DNA from: Deltaproteobacteria bacterium
GTDB lineage: Bacteria; Desulfobacterota; Desulfarculia; Adiutricales; JAGVGV01
NCBI GenBank assembly: GCA_015233515.1
Contig: JADFXS010000156.1
Span: forward strand, 1 to 6,662
Length of the DNA: 6,662 nt
Direction: 5' to 3'
Shown here one piece after another: positions 1-5,443 of the stretch. Under the pieces are notes generated by a model that saw nothing but the letters and a program-made list of their open reading frames with translations, had not been told where the DNA came from and did not search any database. How positions within the stretch are numbered: position 1 is the stretch's first letter; each line of letters starts with the position of its first letter. The position numbers and the translations under genes are program-made.

Positions 1-219
1 GTCTCGGCTTTGCCGCAATATCTGCCGGATCAGATCGAAGTCGATGTCACCGATCTGGTCATGGGCCATTCGATTCACATCGCCGATATCAAACCGCCGG
101 CTAATGTCCGTTTGGTTTACGAAGATAATTTCGCTCTGGCCAGTGTCGTAGCTCCCAAGGGCGCTGAAGTCGTGGCCGGGGAAGGCGAAGCCGAAGCAAC
201 GGCCGAGGCCGAGGCTTGA
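1..219 (+). CDS. rplY: 50S ribosomal protein bL25, CTC-type, C-terminal part (5' end outside window)
   Basis: The frame is open from base 1 to a TGA at 217-219, giving 72 residues with no start in view, so the gene is cut by the window edge. The visible part matches the C-terminal beta domain of CTC-type L25: a stretch reading LPQYLPDQIEVDV, then a DLxxGHSIHIADI segment, then FALASVVAPK, followed by a low-complexity tail rich in Ala and Glu (AEGEAEATAEAEA pattern). In this family the missing N-terminal domain binds 5S rRNA in the central protuberance of the large subunit, and the CTC extension is linked to general stress in some bacteria. The acidic Ala/Glu tail is common in long CTC-type L25 proteins. 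The gene lies about 195 bases before pth, a neighbour pair very common in bacteria. The family call is firm; the symbol could equally be written ctc. Confidence 0.9.
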   Translation, partial: VSALPQYLPDQIEVDVTDLVMGHSIHIADIKPPANVRLVYEDNFALASVVAPKGAEVVAGEGEAEATAEAEA

Positions 220-268
220 GGCTCGACTAATCCCCGCTTTTGGCCTGATGGATTGGTCGAGCTCCTCA
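217..268 (+). other. Strong hairpin at the rplY stop codon, no U-tract
   Basis: Bases 221-233 (GCTCGACTAATCC) pair with 250-262 (GGATTGGTCGAGC) as a 13-bp stem with a single G-U pair, around a 16-base loop. After a two-base bulge, TGAG at 217-220 can pair with CTCA at 265-268, which places the stop codon in the stem base. No T-run follows, so this is not a standard intrinsic terminator. It could stabilise the 3' end, act as a processing site, or partly block read-through into pth. The structure is seen directly; the role is inferred. Confidence 0.5.
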
Positions 269-315
269 CACGAGCGAGAGAATCTTTCCCTCGATGTCCC
301 GACCGGCAAACAGAG

Positions 316-336
316 AACTTCCCGACGAAGTTTTTT
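316..336 (+). terminator. Weak intrinsic terminator candidate between rplY and pth
   Basis: AACTTC (316-321) and GAAGTT (327-332) form a perfect 6-bp stem with a CCGAC loop and run directly into a T-rich stretch reaching 336. Two more A-U or G-U pairs are possible at the base. The stem is AT-rich, so termination would be partial at best. Alternatively rplY and pth are co-transcribed and this is only an attenuating structure. Confidence 0.3.
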
Positions 337-413
337 GTTGGGGGGCTTGACTGAACCTTTGAGTTGGAGACAAGCCGCCGTATATCGGGCATCGGATGTT
401 CTTTGAGAATCTC

Positions 414-998
414 ATGGGGACAAAGGACATCTATGTGGGGGTGGGACTGGGTAACCCTGGAGGACGCTACGAGGGGACCAGGCATAATATCGGGTTTGCC
501 GCGGTGGATATGTTGGCCGCCGTATATCGTCTCGATGTCGGCCACAACAATTTCGGCAGCCTGTTAGGCCGCGGCCGAATCGAAGGCATTGATACTTTTC
601 TGGTCAAACCCCAGTCCTATATGAACTTGAGTGGTGGGCCGGTCCGGCGGGTACTGGACTATTTCAAGTTGAGCCTTGACCATCTTATCGTCTTGCATGA
701 CGATCTGGATTTACAGGTCGGCCGGATCAAGGTCGCGGCCCGAGGGGGGGCCGGAGGCCATAAGGGCGTGGCTTCCATTATCGAAACCTTGGGTGATCAA
801 CGATTCGCCAGAATTAAAATCGGTATTGGTCGACCGCCGGAAAAAAACGCCACGGTTGATTATGTCTTGGGAGGGTTCTTCAGCGACGAAAAAAGCTCTC
901 TCCAAGAAGCCATGGAAAACGCCGTTAAAGCCACCCAGGTTTTTATAACCGCCGGCGTAATCCAGGCTCAGAATCTGTTTAACCGCAAAGAAAGTTAA
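414..998 (+). CDS. pth: Peptidyl-tRNA hydrolase
   Basis: Cytosolic Pth cleaves the ester bond of peptidyl-tRNAs released prematurely from ribosomes and so recycles tRNA. From the ATG at 414 the protein has 195 residues, close to the 194 of E. coli Pth. Family motifs appear in order: GLGNPG (Asn14), TRHNIGF with catalytic His24, KPQSYMNLSG (Asn71), HDDLDL with Asp96 corresponding to E. coli Asp93, and GGAGGHKG with His116. The residue after His116 is Lys117, where E. coli has Asn114. An in-frame ATG at 396 would add MFFENL. I prefer 414 because the protein then begins just before the first beta strand as in the family, and GAGA at 405-408 lies five bases upstream, while 396 has no clear ribosome binding site. 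It follows rplY and may share its transcript, although hairpins lie between them. Identity is certain; the start is likely. Confidence 0.95.
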   Translation: MGTKDIYVGVGLGNPGGRYEGTRHNIGFAAVDMLAAVYRLDVGHNNFGSLLGRGRIEGIDTFLVKPQSYMNLSGGPVRRVLDYFKLSLDHLIVLHDDLDLQVGRIKVAARGGAGGHKGVASIIETLGDQRFARIKIGIGRPPEKNATVDYVLGGFFSDEKSSLQEAMENAVKATQVFITAGVIQAQNLFNRKES

Positions 999-1102
999 CG
1001 CCTGACAGCTTGATTCCAAATCGATGTTCCGCCTCTTCCAATCCCTAAAACATACGAGCTGATAACAAAACCGCCTTTTGGTCCGGCTCTATGTCGAACT
1101 GG

Positions 1103-1148
1103 ATTTTGAAGTCCGCAAAGTTTGTCGGCATTAATCGGACTTCAAAAT
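1103..1148. repeat. Perfect 13-bp inverted repeat with 20-base spacer
   Basis: ATTTTGAAGTCCG at 1103-1115 is the exact reverse complement of CGGACTTCAAAAT at 1136-1148, with 20 bases between. The flanks have T-rich left and A-rich right arms, the opposite of an intrinsic terminator on either strand, and no U-tract follows. It may be an operator, a processing hairpin or the remains of a small repeat element. I see no second copy in this window. Confidence 0.6.
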
Positions 1149-1167
1149 ATCGCTGTCCTCGATCCGG

Positions 1168-1185
1168 ACCGGAAATTCCGGTTTT
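1168..1185 (+). terminator. Possible weak terminator for pth
   Basis: ACCGGAA (1168-1174) and TTCCGGT (1176-1182) are a perfect dyad. As RNA this folds as ACCGG/CCGGT around AAATT and is followed by four T's ending at 1185. It lies about 170 bases after the pth stop. The stem is short and the T-run brief, so this is only the best candidate in the region. Confidence 0.25.
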
Positions 1186-1283
1186 GCATTCTCTCATATG
1201 GAAGAACCAAGCCGGTCACTTCAGGGCGTTTTATATCTGAAACCTAGCCGATCGACGTCTGTATGACTTTGCGCGCCGCTGCC

Positions 1284-1559
1284 CTAAAATAGATCCGGGC
1301 CCACATCCTCCTTTTTCACATAACCCATTAAATTGGTACATTTATATTCTGAAACAAGCGCTCTTTCTTTTGATTCCGCATCCATGATCCCGCCCGAACC
1401 GACAACCTGCTGAGAATGGGTTGTCAATATGCCTATTGGTGTCTGGTCGCCTCGGTTAAGGCAGAAGGCCATTTCTTTTAGAGTTTGCTCCGTAGACTCT
1501 TTGGAAAAACTGTGCAGGTCGCCCCGCGCTTGTCTCTGTATATTCTTACTTGTTCCCAT
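1284..1559 (-). CDS. Doubtful small hypothetical protein, 91 residues
   Basis: The reverse strand is open from an ATG at 1559 to a TAG ending at 1284. The product starts MGTSKNIQRQARGDLHSFSK and ends near KKEDVGPDLF; it looks soluble and mixed-charge, with two cysteines and no membrane segment or signal peptide. I recognise no family. For it: the residue mix is protein-like and nothing else fills this stretch. Against it: no Shine-Dalgarno precedes the ATG (only T-rich sequence), it is convergent with pth and divergent from hppA, and ORFs of this size occur by chance. A perfect TTGACA on the reverse strand (complement of 1597-1602) lies upstream, but no good -10 follows at proper spacing. It may be a decayed or chance ORF. 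Confidence 0.2.
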   Translation of the reverse strand: MGTSKNIQRQARGDLHSFSKESTEQTLKEMAFCLNRGDQTPIGILTTHSQQVVGSGGIMDAESKERALVSEYKCTNLMGYVKKEDVGPDLF

Positions 1560-1570
1560 AAAAAAATGAC

Positions 1571-1599
1571 TTGAAAAAAAAATTCGAGTGCAGTATTGT
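1571..1599 (+). promoter_or_regulatory. Candidate sigma-70 promoter for hppA
   Basis: TTGAAA at 1571-1576 (5 of 6 to consensus) is followed after 17 bases by TATTGT at 1594-1599 (4 of 6), in an AT-rich block. Transcription would begin near 1606 and leave a leader of about 220 bases, which would include the hairpin cluster at 1707-1797. AT-rich sequence gives such matches easily, so support is modest. Confidence 0.35.
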
Positions 1600-1646
1600 C
1601 AAAAAATTCAAAAGTAATGGTAGTAAATTAGTTTATATGTCTGGAC

Positions 1647-1690
1647 TACGTCAACGTACCAAGTTATAGACGTGACTGACAATTGACGTA
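1647..1690. promoter_or_regulatory. Cluster of ACGT palindromes upstream of hppA, possible operator
   Basis: TACGT-CA-ACGTA (1647-1658) is a palindrome. TACGTCAA (1647-1654) is also repeated inverted as TTGACGTA (1683-1690), and a further ACGT lies at 1670-1673. Four ACGT tetramers within 44 bases suggest a multi-site regulator target or an RNA stem. No known regulator can be named from this. Confidence 0.3.
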
Positions 1691-1706
1691 TCCGAAAACA
1701 AGCATC

Positions 1707-1797
1707 AGGTGGCGACACCTAATGGATTGAGCAAGGGATTGCTACGGGTTGGCGATCTCGATGTTTGCAGCAAGTGCTCAGCCGGGCATTACCGGCT
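1707..1797 (+). promoter_or_regulatory. Structured 5' leader of hppA: three hairpins, two with GNRA-type loops
   Basis: Three perfect hairpins lie between the candidate promoter and the ribosome binding site. AGGTG (1707-1711) closes on CACCT (1716-1720) around the tetraloop GCGA. AGCAA (1730-1734) closes on TTGCT (1739-1743) around GGGA. AGCCGG (1780-1785) closes on CCGGCT (1792-1797) around GCATTA. Both tetraloops fit the GNRA pattern, which often makes tertiary contacts in structured RNAs. The last hairpin ends nine bases before AGGGGAGG, so it could influence ribosome access. It does not match the riboswitch consensus sequences I can recall. The hairpins are seen; a regulatory role is inference. 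Confidence 0.4.
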
Positions 1798-1805
1798 AAT
1801 AATTC

Positions 1806-1817
1806 AGGGGAGGAAGG
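1806..1817 (+). promoter_or_regulatory. Ribosome binding site that sets the hppA start
   Basis: AGGGGAGGAAGG at 1806-1817 is an extended purine-rich Shine-Dalgarno. Its last GG lies eight bases before the ATG at 1826. No comparable site precedes the in-frame GTG at 1709, so translation starts at 1826. Confidence 0.8.
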
Positions 1818-1825
1818 AAAAAGCT

Positions 1826-4276
1826 ATGAAGAGGATTGGGAAGTTAACCTGCGCGGCCATGGTGCTGGCTGCGGTGATGTTGGCGGCTGTGCCGGTTCTG
1901 GCCAGTGAAGCCGACCTCACTTTACCTGATTTTAGTAAGGTCTTCTTTACAATTGGCGGCGGCAAGGTAAGCGGGGTAAGCTTGATGTACGCCGGGCTGG
2001 TGGTCTGCGTGATCGGCCTGTTGTTCGGGATGTTTGTTTACAAAAAAATTACCGCTATCCCCGTAGCCGAGGAAATGAGTTATGTCTCTGATATTATCTG
2101 GGAGACATGCAAAACCTACCTCCTGCAGCAAGGCAAATTTCTGATCGTGATCTGGGCTTTGATCGGCTTATGTATCATCTATTATTTTGGAGCTTTGACC
2201 CACAATTCAGCCGGAGGCGTGGTCACCATTTTACTCGCCTCCATCCTGGGCATCCTCGGCTCCTATGGGGTGGCTTGGTTCGGTATCCGAGTCAACACCC
2301 GGGCCAATTCCCGTTCGGCCTTCTCCGCGCTCAAGGGCAGCCCCTTGGAGCCCCTCCTCATCCCTCTGACTTCCGGTATGAGTGTGGGAATGCTATTGGT
2401 GAGCGTCGAGCTGTTTTTCATGATCTGCATCCTGGTTTTCATCCCCTCGGACCTGGTCGGCCCCTGTTTCATCGGCTTTGCCATCGGTGAATCCCTGGGC
2501 GCCTCCGCCCTTCGTATCGGTGGTGGTATCTTTACCAAGATCGCGGACATCGGTTCGGATTTGATGAAAATCGTCTTCAACTTGCCGGAAGACGACCCCA
2601 AAAACCCCGGAGTCATCGCCGACTGTACCGGTGACAATGCCGGCGACAGCGTCGGCCCCACCGCTGACGGTTTTGAAACCTACGGCGTCACCGGCGTGGC
2701 CTTGATCACCTTTTTAGCCATGGCTTTGATGAAAACTAACCCCATTGCCTGCGGTCAGCTTATCATTTGGATTTTCGTCATGCGCGTCTTGATGATACTG
2801 ACGTCCTTGGGCTCATTCTACATCAACCAGGCCTTGACCAATTCCCTGTATGCCCATGTGGAAGAATTCGACGGCGAAAAACCCTTGACCAATCTGGTTT
2901 GGATCACCTCGTTGGTTTCCATCGGCGTAACTTTCATCGCCAGCTACATTCTGCTTCCCATGGCTGAATTCGGTAATCTATGGTGGGTGCTCTCCATCAT
3001 TATCAGTTGCGGGACTATTGCCGGAGCTCTTATTCCCGAATTCACCAAGATTTTTACCAGCACCAGTTCCAAGCACGTCCAGGAAGTCGTCATTTCGGCC
3101 AAACAGGGCGGCGCTTCCCTGGACATCCTCTCCGGATTCGTAGCTGGTAACTTTTCCGCCTTTTGGGAGGGCGTTCTCATCCTGATACTTATGCTTATTG
3201 CCTACATGATTTCGGGTGAGGCCTCCCTGATCGCTCTTATGCCCAAGGAATATCCCTTTGCCGCGGGTATCTTCGCGTTTGGTTTGGTGGCTTTCGGTTT
3301 CCTGGGGATGGGGCCGGTGACTATCGCGGTGGACAGTTTCGGTCCGGTTTCGGATAACGCCCAGTCGGTCTATGAACTGAGCCGCATTGAATCCCGCGAA
3401 GGCATCAAGGAGAAGATCAAGAAGCAATTCGGTTTTGAACCGGATTTTGACAAAGCCAAGGATCTTCTGGAAAAGAACGACGGCGCCGGCAATACTTTCA
3501 AGGCGACCGCCAAACCGGTGCTCATCGGCACGGCCGTGGTCGGAGCCACGACCATGATTTTCGGCATCATCCTGCTGCTAGACAAGAAATTTGGACATGT
3601 TGTCGAGCACTTGAGCCTGGTCCAGGCCGAAGTTATCCTGGGTCTGCTGGCCGGCGGCGCGGTGGTTTACTGGTTTACCGGTGCTTCCACCCAGGCCGTG
3701 GTCACAGGGTCCTACCGAGCCGTGGTGTACATCAAGGAGAATATCCGTCTGGACAAGGACGAAGCCTCCATGGCCGACTCCAAGGAAGTCGTAAAGATTT
3801 GTACCATCTATGCCCAGAAGGGTTTGGTCAACATCTTTGTGGTTATTTTTTGTCTGGCCTTGGCTTTGGCCTTCTTCAACCCGTACTTTTTCATCGGCTA
3901 CTTGATTGCCATCGCGTTCTTCGGTCTCTTCCAGGCGATATTCATGGCCAACGCCGGCGGCGCCTGGGACAATGCCAAGAAGATCGTGGAAGTCGACCTG
4001 CGAGCGAAAAACACTCCGCTGCATGCCGCCAGCGTCGTGGGCGATACGGTTGGCGACCCCTTTAAGGATACTTCTTCGGTGTCGCTAAATCCGGTTATCA
4101 AGTTCACCACGCTGTTCGGTTTACTGGCTACGGAAATCGCCGTGGAGATGACCAATACCGCTATGAAAACGGGTATCGGCGTCGTCCTGACTGTTGTGGC
4201 CTTGATCTTCGTATACCGGTCTTTCTATGGGATGCGTATTCCCGACAGCGATGACACTCCCAAGTTTATTAAATAG
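1826..4276 (+). CDS. hppA: Divergent ion-translocating membrane pyrophosphatase (HppA family)
   Basis: HppA pumps couple PPi hydrolysis to H+ and/or Na+ export across the cytoplasmic membrane. From the ATG at 1826 the product has 816 residues, longer than the roughly 670-770 usual for the family, with about 16 membrane segments after residue 50. Catalytic motifs are present: GGGIFTK with DIGSDL (Asp241, Asp245), PEDDPKNP (254-261), the Asp ladder 266/270/274/281 with Glu284, FGPVSDNA (505-512), GGAWDNAKK (711-719) and VVGDTVGDPFKDTS (737-750). Several are altered: the usual DVGADLVGKVE is one residue shorter and reads DIGSDLMKIVF, and the usual DNVGDVAG reads DNAGDSVG. Lys559 in GNTFKA occupies the position that makes the family K+-independent. 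Residues 1-26 (MKRIGK, hydrophobic core, VLA|SEA) resemble a signal peptide, and a charged insert fills about 518-552. I infer a divergent, K+-independent subtype; the pumped ion cannot be read here. Confidence 0.95.
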   Translation: MKRIGKLTCAAMVLAAVMLAAVPVLASEADLTLPDFSKVFFTIGGGKVSGVSLMYAGLVVCVIGLLFGMFVYKKITAIPVAEEMSYVSDIIWETCKTYLLQQGKFLIVIWALIGLCIIYYFGALTHNSAGGVVTILLASILGILGSYGVAWFGIRVNTRANSRSAFSALKGSPLEPLLIPLTSGMSVGMLLVSVELFFMICILVFIPSDLVGPCFIGFAIGESLGASALRIGGGIFTKIADIGSDLMKIVFNLPEDDPKNPGVIADCTGDNAGDSVGPTADGFETYGVTGVALITFLAMALMKTNPIACGQLIIWIFVMRVLMILTSLGSFYINQALTNSLYAHVEEFDGEKPLTNLVWITSLVSIGVTFIASYILLPMAEFGNLWWVLSIIISCGTIAGALIPEFTKIFTSTSSKHVQEVVISAKQGGASLDILSGFVAGNFSAFWEGVLILILMLIAYMISGEASLIALMPKEYPFAAGIFAFGLVAFGFLGMGPVTIAVDSFGPVSDNAQSVYELSRIESREGIKEKIKKQFGFEPDFDKAKDLLEKNDGAGNTFKATAKPVLIGTAVVGATTMIFGIILLLDKKFGHVVEHLSLVQAEVILGLLAGGAVVYWFTGASTQAVVTGSYRAVVYIKENIRLDKDEASMADSKEVVKICTIYAQKGLVNIFVVIFCLALALAFFNPYFFIGYLIAIAFFGLFQAIFMANAGGAWDNAKKIVEVDLRAKNTPLHAASVVGDTVGDPFKDTSSVSLNPVIKFTTLFGLLATEIAVEMTNTAMKTGIGVVLTVVALIFVYRSFYGMRIPDSDDTPKFIK

Positions 4277-4299
4277 TTATTGAGTTTCGACCACTAACC

Positions 4300-4337
4300 G
4301 CGGCCGATCATCCCTGGGATGATCGGCCGTCTGTTTT
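4300..4337 (+). terminator. Strong intrinsic terminator of hppA
   Basis: CGGCCGATCATCCC (4301-4314) is the exact reverse complement of GGGATGATCGGCCG (4316-4329). As RNA this folds with at least 12 bp around a five-base loop, followed by TCTGTTTT (4330-4337). It begins 25 bases after the hppA stop. The U-tract is interrupted, but the stem is very stable. It separates hppA from carD transcription. Confidence 0.85.
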
Positions 4338-4603
4338 CATGGGAACCACTCAATGGAATGCAAATAAAAACCCACTTTGGAACCTTCTTCCGGTGTTTGG
4401 CAAAAGTTATTTAAAGCGACACGGTATTCATGGTATATATAGCGTGGTTGGAACTAAAGCGCCGGCCAGGTCCAATTATATTTTCATGGCGTGAAGGTCT
4501 AAAATCCGGGATGAATTTGATGATAAATTATTATAAATTAGGCAATTAACCGATTTACACGATATTTGATAACCGGCTGTTTATTATTCCCTTCATCCGT
4601 GGA
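4338..4603. other. AT-rich intergenic region upstream of carD, no gene seen
   Basis: Between the hppA terminator and the carD promoter no coding frame with a ribosome binding site is visible on either strand. The sequence is AT-rich in its second half (about 4510-4560) with scattered TATATA-like elements such as 4434-4439, but no well-spaced -35/-10 pair beyond the one described next to carD. It could hold upstream regulatory sites. Confidence 0.5.
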
Positions 4604-4617
4604 TTGACGATTACCTT

Positions 4618-4646
4618 TTGACGCTGGTTGGCAACTAGTGTATATA
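4618..4646 (+). promoter_or_regulatory. Sigma-70-type promoter of carD
   Basis: TTGACG at 4618-4623 (5 of 6) is followed after 17 bases by TATATA at 4641-4646; TATATT at 4643-4648 is an alternative -10 with a 19-base spacer. A second TTGACG stands 14 bases upstream at 4604-4609. Transcription would start near 4653, giving a leader of about 30 bases that carries GGAGG (4667-4671), ten bases before the carD ATG. Confidence 0.6.
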
Positions 4647-4681
4647 TTAATCTTATAAGGTGAATTGGAGGACGCCCGCTG

Positions 4682-5179
4682 ATGTTTAAAGTAGGCGACC
4701 TGGCAGTCTACCCGGCTCATGGAGTCGGGCGGATAGAGGCCATGGAAAGTAGAGACATATCCGGCCTTCAGCAGAGCTTCTACGTCATGAGGATTTTAGA
4801 AAATGACATGAAGATTATGATCCCGATAAAAAACGTTAATAATGTGGGATTGCGGCGGGTCATTGGTTACGAACAAGTAGATGAAATATACACTATTTTA
4901 CAAAAAAAAGATATCTGTCTGGAAACTCACAATTGGAATAAACGATACCGCGACTACATGGAAAAAATTAAAACCGGGTCAATTTTCGAAGTGGCCGCGG
5001 TGCTTAGAGACTTATCATTGCTGAAAATCAGTAAAGAATTATCTTTTGGTGAACGTAAACTTCTGGATATGGCCCGTAATCTTTTAATCAAGGAAATTTC
5101 CGTAGCCAGAGACTTGACGGAAGCTAAAGTGGAAAAAGAGATAGACGACTTTTTTGTAATTGCGGAAGTGCCGGCCTGA
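4682..5179 (+). CDS. carD: CarD/CdnL-family RNA polymerase-binding transcription regulator
   Basis: CarD/CdnL proteins bind the RNA polymerase beta subunit through an N-terminal Tudor-like domain and stabilise the open complex at the upstream edge of the bubble, classically at rRNA and other growth promoters. The product has 165 residues, the normal length for short CarD proteins. Residues 1-60 fit the RNAP-interacting domain (FKVGDLAVYPAHGVGRI at the start, then YVMRILENDMKIMIPI and NVGLRRV). Residues 80-160 fit the helical DNA-binding domain, with Trp85 in NWNKRYRDYMEKI at the place of the tryptophan that wedges into the promoter fork in the Thermus protein, followed by LRDLSLLKISKELSFGERKLLDMA. 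There is no C-terminal HMGA-like tail as in Myxococcus CarD, so CdnL is the closer relative. The gene has its own promoter and a good GGAGG, and is visibly more AT-rich than hppA or the rluD-like gene. Which promoters it serves cannot be told. Confidence 0.92.
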   Translation: MFKVGDLAVYPAHGVGRIEAMESRDISGLQQSFYVMRILENDMKIMIPIKNVNNVGLRRVIGYEQVDEIYTILQKKDICLETHNWNKRYRDYMEKIKTGSIFEVAAVLRDLSLLKISKELSFGERKLLDMARNLLIKEISVARDLTEAKVEKEIDDFFVIAEVPA

Positions 5180-5193
5180 ATCTTTATTTAGGC
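5174..5193 (+). other. Hairpin across the carD stop codon
   Basis: GCCTGAAT (5174-5181) pairs with ATTTAGGC (5186-5193) as an 8-bp stem with one G-U pair and a four-base loop; the TGA stop (5177-5179) lies inside the 5' arm. No T-run follows. It may stabilise the mRNA end; function unknown. Confidence 0.35.
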
Positions 5194-5218
5194 GATACAT
5201 TATTCACCGGCAATCGAT

Positions 5219-5243
5219 CAGGGGTATATCAGCCTGCTTTTTT
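5219..5243 (+). terminator. Possible weak terminator of carD
   Basis: CAGG (5219-5222) can pair with CCTG (5233-5236), followed by C and six T's (5238-5243). The T-run is good but the stem is only four base pairs, so this is a weak candidate. It is the only T-run after carD at a sensible distance, about 60 bases beyond the stop. Confidence 0.3.
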
Positions 5244-5268
5244 GAAACATGTTCCGTAGGCATAACCG

Positions 5269-5343
5269 GGCTGCCTAGTCGACCGCCAAGCGCGGAAACC
5301 TCAAATTCGCCCCTTGGACGTGAACTAGGCGTGAAAACCAGCC
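5269..5343 (+). other. Nested inverted repeats, candidate structured RNA or small repeat element
   Basis: Three nested helices are visible. GGCT (5269-5272) pairs with AGCC (5340-5343). GCCTAGT (5273-5279) pairs perfectly with ACTAGGC (5324-5330). CCAAG (5286-5290) pairs with CTTGG (5313-5317), and a further GCG/CGC pairing is possible inside (5292-5294 with 5308-5310). The 3' side carries an unpaired GTGAAAACC bulge. The stretch lies in a 447-base gap, on either strand. I cannot match it to a named RNA family; it is not a tRNA or a small SRP RNA by eye. No T-run follows, so it is not a terminator. Confidence 0.35.
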
Positions 5344-5363
5344 ATGGTAAAAGCTAGGGCGAG

Positions 5364-5420
5364 CCATTCCATAATGAAACGCCAAGCATCCATAATTTGC
5401 ATCCGGATTTAGCGGAATGG
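5364..5420. repeat. 7-bp inverted repeat with internal direct repeat
   Basis: CCATTCC (5364-5370) is the exact reverse complement of GGAATGG (5414-5420). Inside lie two copies of GCATCC (5386-5391 and 5399-5404). It directly follows the nested structure at 5269-5343 and may belong to the same element. Arms of seven bases with a 43-base spacer can occur by chance. Confidence 0.3.
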
Positions 5421-5443
5421 GTTGTATATATATTTATTATCCA

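Larger units (their letters stand above)
999..1283. other. Intergenic region with dyad symmetry, no gene seen
   Basis: No convincing coding frame or conserved RNA is visible. The stretch holds a perfect 13-bp inverted repeat (1103-1148), a short dyad followed by four T's (1168-1185), and a weaker hairpin TTCAG (1220-1224) with CTGAA (1237-1241). With 1284-1825 it makes an unusually long gap of about 830 bases between pth and hppA. Confidence 0.6.

Noticed and set aside
396..413. ATG at 396 as the pth start
   Set aside because: It adds MFFENL before the normal family N-terminus and has no Shine-Dalgarno; 414 gives the expected length. It cannot be fully excluded.
117..545. Reverse-strand 142-codon frame across rplY end and pth start
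   Set aside because: It lies antisense to two confident genes, has no recognisable family and arises from codon bias of the opposite strand.
1700..1800. Known riboswitch classes for the hppA leader (c-di-GMP-I, mini-ykkC, fluoride)
   Set aside because: The conserved core strings I can recall are missing: no c-di-GMP-I core, the loops are GCGA and GGGA rather than ACGR, and no fluoride-type pseudoknot sequence is seen.
1709..1825. In-frame GTG at 1709 that would lengthen HppA by 39 residues
   Set aside because: The extension is polar, contains the hairpin leader, lacks a ribosome site, and is followed by a near-ideal one at 1806-1817 before an ATG that starts a signal-peptide-like sequence.
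5269..5343. tRNA or small SRP RNA in the carD-rluD gap
   Set aside because: No T-loop GGTTCRA motif, no cloverleaf with proper arm lengths and no SRP GGAAG/AGCAG core are present.
5160..5357. 65-codon + strand frame overlapping the carD end
   Set aside because: No ribosome site, overlaps carD, and its product is Arg/Ser-rich without family likeness; the stretch is better explained by RNA-like inverted repeats.
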